Shown here one piece after another: positions 60,137 through 64,000 of a stretch of 64,000 nucleotides of DNA. Origin of the DNA: Clostridia bacterium UC5.1-1D2 (lineage in GTDB: Bacteria > Bacillota > Clostridia > Lachnospirales > Lachnospiraceae); assembly GCA_001304855.1 (NCBI GenBank), contig BBZN01000016.1, forward strand, positions 1-64,000, written 5' to 3'. The notes below the pieces were generated by a model. That model saw only the letters and a list, made by a program, of their open reading frames with translations. It was not told the DNA's origin and ran no database searches. Numbering within the stretch: the stretch's first letter is position 1; each line of letters begins with the position of its first letter. The translations under genes were made by a program, and so were the position numbers.

Positions 60137-60200
60137 CTGGTTTCCGGGGCAGAGGGAGCAATCCTCTTTGCCCCTGCAAATTCACGGAAAGGGATAAGAT

Positions 60201-60704
60201 ATGAAGGGGTTAAAAAAGATTTTATCTTACATAACCAAGGTAGAGTACGCCATTATGATCGTCACATTTGCAGCAATGGTTATCGCCTACTTTATCTCAG
60301 TGGTAAACCGCAACATAATAAAGGCCTCCATGCCCTGGACCGAGGAGATCGCCCTGTACAGTATGACCTATATGGCGCTGCTGGGTACGGAGGTGGGACT
60401 GAGGGACGGCACCCAGGTAGCTGTTACGGCCGTGATTGACAAACTCCACGGTGTGGTTAAGAGGCTGGTATCTGTGGTGGAGCAGATGGTTCTGGAGATA
60501 TTTTCCTTTGTTATGCTGAAGGCAGGTACCGCATTATTTTTAAAACAGATACAGACAGGGCAGACCACGCCGGTTTTGAAGCTGCCCATGGCGGCTATGT
60601 ATTTTTCTCTTGTCCTTGCCTTCGGGCTTATATTTGTGATACAGGCAGTGGTTCTTGTGGAGAAGATAGGGGAACTGCCTGAGAAGAAGGAGGTAACGCC
60701 ATGA
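60201..60704 (+). CDS. dctQ: TRAP transporter small permease DctQ
   Basis: This intact 167-residue protein has four membrane helices (residues ~15-38, 50-70, 88-112, 128-155) and the DctQ-type segment MPWTEEIALYSMTYMALLGTEVGLRDGTQVAV, of which PWTEE marks the conserved W-E pair. It forms the small membrane subunit joined to DctM. Its stop overlaps the dctM start by 4 bases. Confidence 0.9.
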   Translation: MKGLKKILSYITKVEYAIMIVTFAAMVIAYFISVVNRNIIKASMPWTEEIALYSMTYMALLGTEVGLRDGTQVAVTAVIDKLHGVVKRLVSVVEQMVLEIFSFVMLKAGTALFLKQIQTGQTTPVLKLPMAAMYFSLVLAFGLIFVIQAVVLVEKIGELPEKKEVTP

Positions 60705-61975
60705 GCGCAGGTGTGATTCTGTTTGCTGCATTTATCTTATGTCTGATAATCGGGGTTCCGGTTTCAATCTCCCTGGGAACGGCCTCCCTCTGTGCGGTGG
60801 TGTTCGGCGGGCTTTCCGCTTCCTCCACAGTTATTGCACAGCGTATATTCGGCGGACTTCAGTCGACCTCTATTATGGCCATTGCATTTTTTGTGCTGGC
60901 AGGCAATCTGATGACGAGGGGAGGTATATCCCGGAGGATTGTAAATTTTGCCAACTGTCTGGTGGGCAATGTGCGGGGAGGCATGAGCCTTGCCCTGGTA
61001 CTGGCCTGCGCCTTCTTTGCAGCCCTGTCCGGCTCTGCGCCTGCCACGGTTATTGCAATCGGAACTATGCTATACGGAGATATGATTAAGCTGGGATATC
61101 CCGGCGACAGGACTGCGGGCCTTTTGGTGGTATCGGGAGGTCTGGGTCCCATCATTCCTCCTTCCATTATTATGGTCATCTACTGCACCCTCACTGGCGC
61201 ATCTGTGGGAAATATGTTCAAACAGGGCATGATGATCGGCCTTACGATTATGGCGGTTCTGATGGTAGAGGTAGTCTATTTTGCCCATAAGGAGAAATGG
61301 CCTAAGCAGAGTGTTAAGAGAAGCGGCGGAGAGGTGCTTTAAAATTTTCATTGACGCAGTCCCTGCGCTTCTTACGCCTGTTATTATACTGGGCGGTATT
61401 TACTCAGGGCGCTCACTGCCACAGAGAGCGCTGCGGTTGCGTGGTATGGGCTGCCATTGCAGGTATCTTTATATACAAGGAACTATCTTTTAAAGATTTG
61501 ATACCCATTATCAAGGATTCGGCCAAGAGCTCGGCTATGCTGCTGTTCATAATTGCAGCGTCCACTGCCTTCTCATGGGTGTTCACCTTTTCCGGAGCGT
61601 CCCAGGCGCTGGTTAGCACAGTGATTGGAATGAACCTGAATTCCACCCTGTTCTGTTTCGTGGTGGCAGTTATCTTGTTGATATTTGGCACTTTTTATGG
61701 AAGGAACCGCTATTGCAGTTCTTCTTGTGCCTGTACTGTGGCCTATTGCCCAGAGCATGGGAATTGATGTAATCCATTTTGGCATGATCGTCTGCATCTC
61801 CAATGTGGTGGGAACCATGACGCCGCCTGTGGCAGTGAATATTTTTTCGGCGTCCACTGTATCCAAACTTAAAATGGGAGATATTGCAAAGGCGGAGATT
61901 CCTTTCCTCATCGGTTATGTGGCGGTATTTTTCCTCTGTGTATTTTCTAAAACCTTTTGCACGTTCCTGATATAG
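60701..61975 (+). CDS. dctM: TRAP transporter large permease DctM (frameshifted)
   Basis: The large permease carries the Na+-driven transport pathway with about 12 helices. Motifs: GVPVSISLGTAS, SALSGSAPATVIAIG-like FFAALSGSAPATVIAIGTM, GGLGPIIPPSIIMVIYC, and in the second half FGTFMEGTAIAVLLVPVLWPIA and VGTMTPPVAVN. Four or more breaks occur: near 61338 (one T too many), 61412 (GGG for GGGG), 61440 (GG lost one) and 61694 (one T too many). Repaired length is about 425 residues, standard for DctM. Confidence 0.87.
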
Positions 61976-62065
61976 AAATGAGATTGGAAGAAGCAGGAGT
62001 GAAGCGTTAACAGTGAGAGCAGGCCCTTAGCAGGGCGGCAGAAAGTGAGATTAAAGGAGGCCATG

Positions 62066-62869
62066 ATGGTATCAGGAAAACTGACGAAGGAACGGATGGA
62101 ACAATGGAAGTTTATTTCTCCCGGGGAAGAAGGATTGCATGAAATTATCGCTCCGGGAAAGGCGGACTGCCAGCAGGTTTACATTTACCGGCTGAATCTG
62201 CGGGCGGGGCAGACGTACCGTCTGAGGACGGAAGAGAAAGAGATGAATGCGGCCTGCATTATGGGATGGGCCAGGGTTTCCTGCCCTGCCTTTGAGGAGG
62301 ACTGCAGGCGGCTGGATTCCTTTTACGTAACCTCTGAGACGGAAGTTGTAATCGAGGCTGGGGAGGACGCCGTATTTTACATAGGAGGCGCTGTGGACGA
62401 GGGCTACGGAAAATCGTACTTCCGCAAATTTGACCTGTCGCTGCCTCTGGGGGAGATCCACCAGATTCACGGCAAGGGCGTGGGCCGCAGGGAAGTATTT
62501 ATGACGGTTAATCCTGAGACGCCTTCTTCCAGGCTTCTGGCAGGGCTTACCTGGGGCGGGAACGGCACATGGACCAGCTGGCCTCCCCATCAGCATGAGA
62601 AGGATTTGGAGGAGGTGTATTGTTATTTTGACATGGATGCGCCTCACTTCGGCCTCCACCTGAGCTACGGGGAGCCGGGAGACGTCCACGGCATTGTGGC
62701 CCACACTGTGACAACCGGGACCATGGTGCTGGCGCCCAGGGGCTACCATCCCACAGTAGGTTCACCCGGAACACAGAACGCCTATTTCTGGGTGCTGGCA
62801 GCCCATTCCCACGAAAGCTGCCGCTATGACCTGGCGGCGCTGGATCCGGAACGGGAGCAATTGAATTAG
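62066..62869 (+). CDS. IolB/KduI-type 5-deoxy-glucuronate isomerase family protein
   Basis: This intact cupin protein of about 267 residues has the family pattern RREVFMTVNPETPSSRLLAGLTWGGNGTWTSWPPHQHEKDLEEVYCYFDM, quoted here only as SSRLLAGLT and WPPHQHEKDLEEVY, the H-x-H-x5-E zinc site, plus a later His in GDVHGIVAHTV. IolB isomerises 5-deoxy-glucuronate in inositol degradation; KduI acts on 5-keto-4-deoxyuronate from pectin. The two cannot be separated by eye. ATG 62066 follows AAAGGAGG at 62053-62060. It lies with a TRAP transporter and a dehydrogenase, suggesting sugar-acid catabolism. Confidence 0.8.
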   Translation: MVSGKLTKERMEQWKFISPGEEGLHEIIAPGKADCQQVYIYRLNLRAGQTYRLRTEEKEMNAACIMGWARVSCPAFEEDCRRLDSFYVTSETEVVIEAGEDAVFYIGGAVDEGYGKSYFRKFDLSLPLGEIHQIHGKGVGRREVFMTVNPETPSSRLLAGLTWGGNGTWTSWPPHQHEKDLEEVYCYFDMDAPHFGLHLSYGEPGDVHGIVAHTVTTGTMVLAPRGYHPTVGSPGTQNAYFWVLAAHSHESCRYDLAALDPEREQLN

Positions 62870-62933
62870 AGGCGGCAGTTCGGGGCTGCAGGAAGATGTC
62901 CCGGCTGTTACAACCAGAGAAAGAAGGAAAATC

Positions 62934-64000
62934 ATGAGCAGACAAACATCCATTTATCTTCCCCAATTTACAATCGGCGAGGATGCCTTTGAAGCCTTTG
63001 GCACAGAGATGGGGAAATATGGAACAAAAGTGGCTGTGGTACACGGTGAGAAAGCGTGGAAGGCTTCGGGGAAATATGTGACCCCGGCACTTTTAAAGGC
63101 AGGGTTTACCATTACTGCAGAATTCCTCTACGGCCACGACGCTACCTACGAAAATGTGGAACGGATTGTCTCTGAACCTGGCGTGCTGGAAGCGGATATG
63201 ATTCTGGCTGTGGGAGGAGGAAAATGCATTGACACTGTAAAGCTGGCTGCAGACCGGCTGGACAAACCGGTATTTTCGGCGCCGTCCATAGCGTCCAACT
63301 GTGCGCCAATCACAAAAATCAGTATTATGTATCACGAGAACGGCTCCTTCTGCGATATTCCCAGATTGAAAAATGTTCCTGTTCACTGCTTTATCCATCC
63401 TAAAATCATACTGGCGGCGCGGTTCGGTATCTGTGGGCGGGAATCGGAGACGCAATGGCAAAGCATGTGGAGTCGGAGTGGTCCGCCAAGGCGGGAGAGG
63501 AGCTGGACTTTGGAAGTGAGCTGGGAATCGCGGCAGGGAGAATGTGCTTCTATCCTATGCTGGCATATGGGAAACAGGCTTTGGAGGATGCGAAAGCAGG
63601 TATAGTCAGCGATCAGTTGCAAAATGCTATTTTAAATATTATAATTTCACCAGGGATCGTTTCTGTTTCGGTCCATCCTGATTACAACGGAGGAATCGCC
63701 CACGCGCTGTTTTACGGACTTACCAGCCGTAAGCATATTGAACAGGGCCATCTCCACGGCGAAGTAGTTTCCTATGGAACACTGGTGAACCTGATGGTGG
63801 ATAAGAATTGGGAGAAGCTGAAGCAGACCTACGACCTTAACCGTTCTATAGGACTGCCTGTGTGCCTGGCTGATTTGGAACTTACCAGGAGGATTCCCTG
63901 GAAGACGTTTTGGATGTGGCCATGGTCAACCAGGAGCTGAAGCACACCCCTTATCCTGTTACCAGGGAAATGATTCGCGATGGAATCCTTGGACTGGAGG
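62934..64000 (+). CDS. iron-containing alcohol dehydrogenase, GldA-like (frameshifted, cut by window end)
   Basis: This glycerol-dehydrogenase-like polyol dehydrogenase begins TSIYLPQFTIGEDAFEAF. It has the NAD-binding loop ILAVGGGKCIDTVKL, the SIASNCAPI region, metal-binding His in GGIAHALFYGL and GHLHGEVVSYGTLVNLM. One C is missing near 63431 (GCGCGG for GCGCCGG), whose repair gives APVRYLWAGIGDAMAKHVE, and one G near 63892 (AGGAGG for AGGGAGG), giving EDSLEDVLDVAMVNQELK. The frame is still open at base 64000 after about 356 residues, near the end of the family's normal ~360-380. The substrate may be a sugar-acid-derived alcohol rather than glycerol. Confidence 0.82.

Overview
The window looks like a chromosomal segment of a Clostridia (Firmicutes) species, most likely a Lachnospiraceae gut commensal of the Enterocloster/Clostridium bolteae type. 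The reasons are strong AAGGAGG ribosome binding sites, moderate GC, dense co-directional operons, a DUF4250 protein, VanR/VanS-like regulators, a TRAP transporter, a Nup/BMP-type nucleoside transporter and a yybP-ykoY-type leader. Species assignment is inference. No rRNA, tRNA or CRISPR array was recognised.

The dominant technical feature is that about half of the protein genes are broken by one or more frame changes, roughly 60 in 64 kb. In nearly every case one base added to (rarely removed from) a short run such as GGG, CCC, AAA or TTT restores an excellent conserved protein. I read these as sequencing or consensus errors rather than pseudogenes. Such genes are annotated as single CDS spanning the repaired frame, with the break positions given.

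Layout: 224-409 DUF4250 protein. 512-8096 type IV pilus assembly locus (pilC, a fused pilM-pilN, pilO, two prepilins, a membrane-anchored protein, pilB, two more prepilins). 8287-11233 membrane lipid genes (cls, a CmpB-like membrane protein, plsC). 11282-13698 bifunctional pheA and a DUF815 ATPase. 13703-17700 a putative Pho-box-controlled ppx-ppk polyphosphate operon with an unusual duplicated leader. 17762-18583 MBL-fold hydrolase on the minus strand. 18840-28669 a likely envelope-stress locus: VanRS-like two-component system, a large exported protein, ABC-2 exporter, SPFH protein, zinc-ribbon protein and TPM protein. 28906-30976 GIY-YIG protein, TrhA and a pseudouridine synthase. 31220-42107 a complete nucleoside uptake and salvage cluster (nupO, nupP, nupQ, BMP lipoprotein, Crp/Fnr regulator, punA, cdd, add, udp, deoC, deoB). 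42246-43802 ABC-F protein on the minus strand. 43932-46792 a P-type cation ATPase behind a probable Mn2+ riboswitch. 46825-47812 repeats and a cytidylate kinase-like gene. 47984-48160 an IS110 remnant. 48446-49744 guaA.

The 3' end of guaA is a classic integration site. It is followed by debris of a mobile element (integrase fragment, mobilisation protein) and probable cargo: an amino-acid ABC transporter, a MATE pump and a hybrid histidine kinase (49745-57738). The window ends with a GntR-regulated TRAP transporter (dctPQM), an IolB/KduI-like isomerase and a gldA-like dehydrogenase cut by the window edge.

The most interesting non-coding signals are a nested palindrome at 40029-40171 with two looser relatives at 8096-8254 and 29185-29304, a 33-bp tandem repeat block at 46933-47064, the duplicated SD-containing leader of ppx, and three direct repeats at an exact 11-bp period (putative Pho box) upstream of it.
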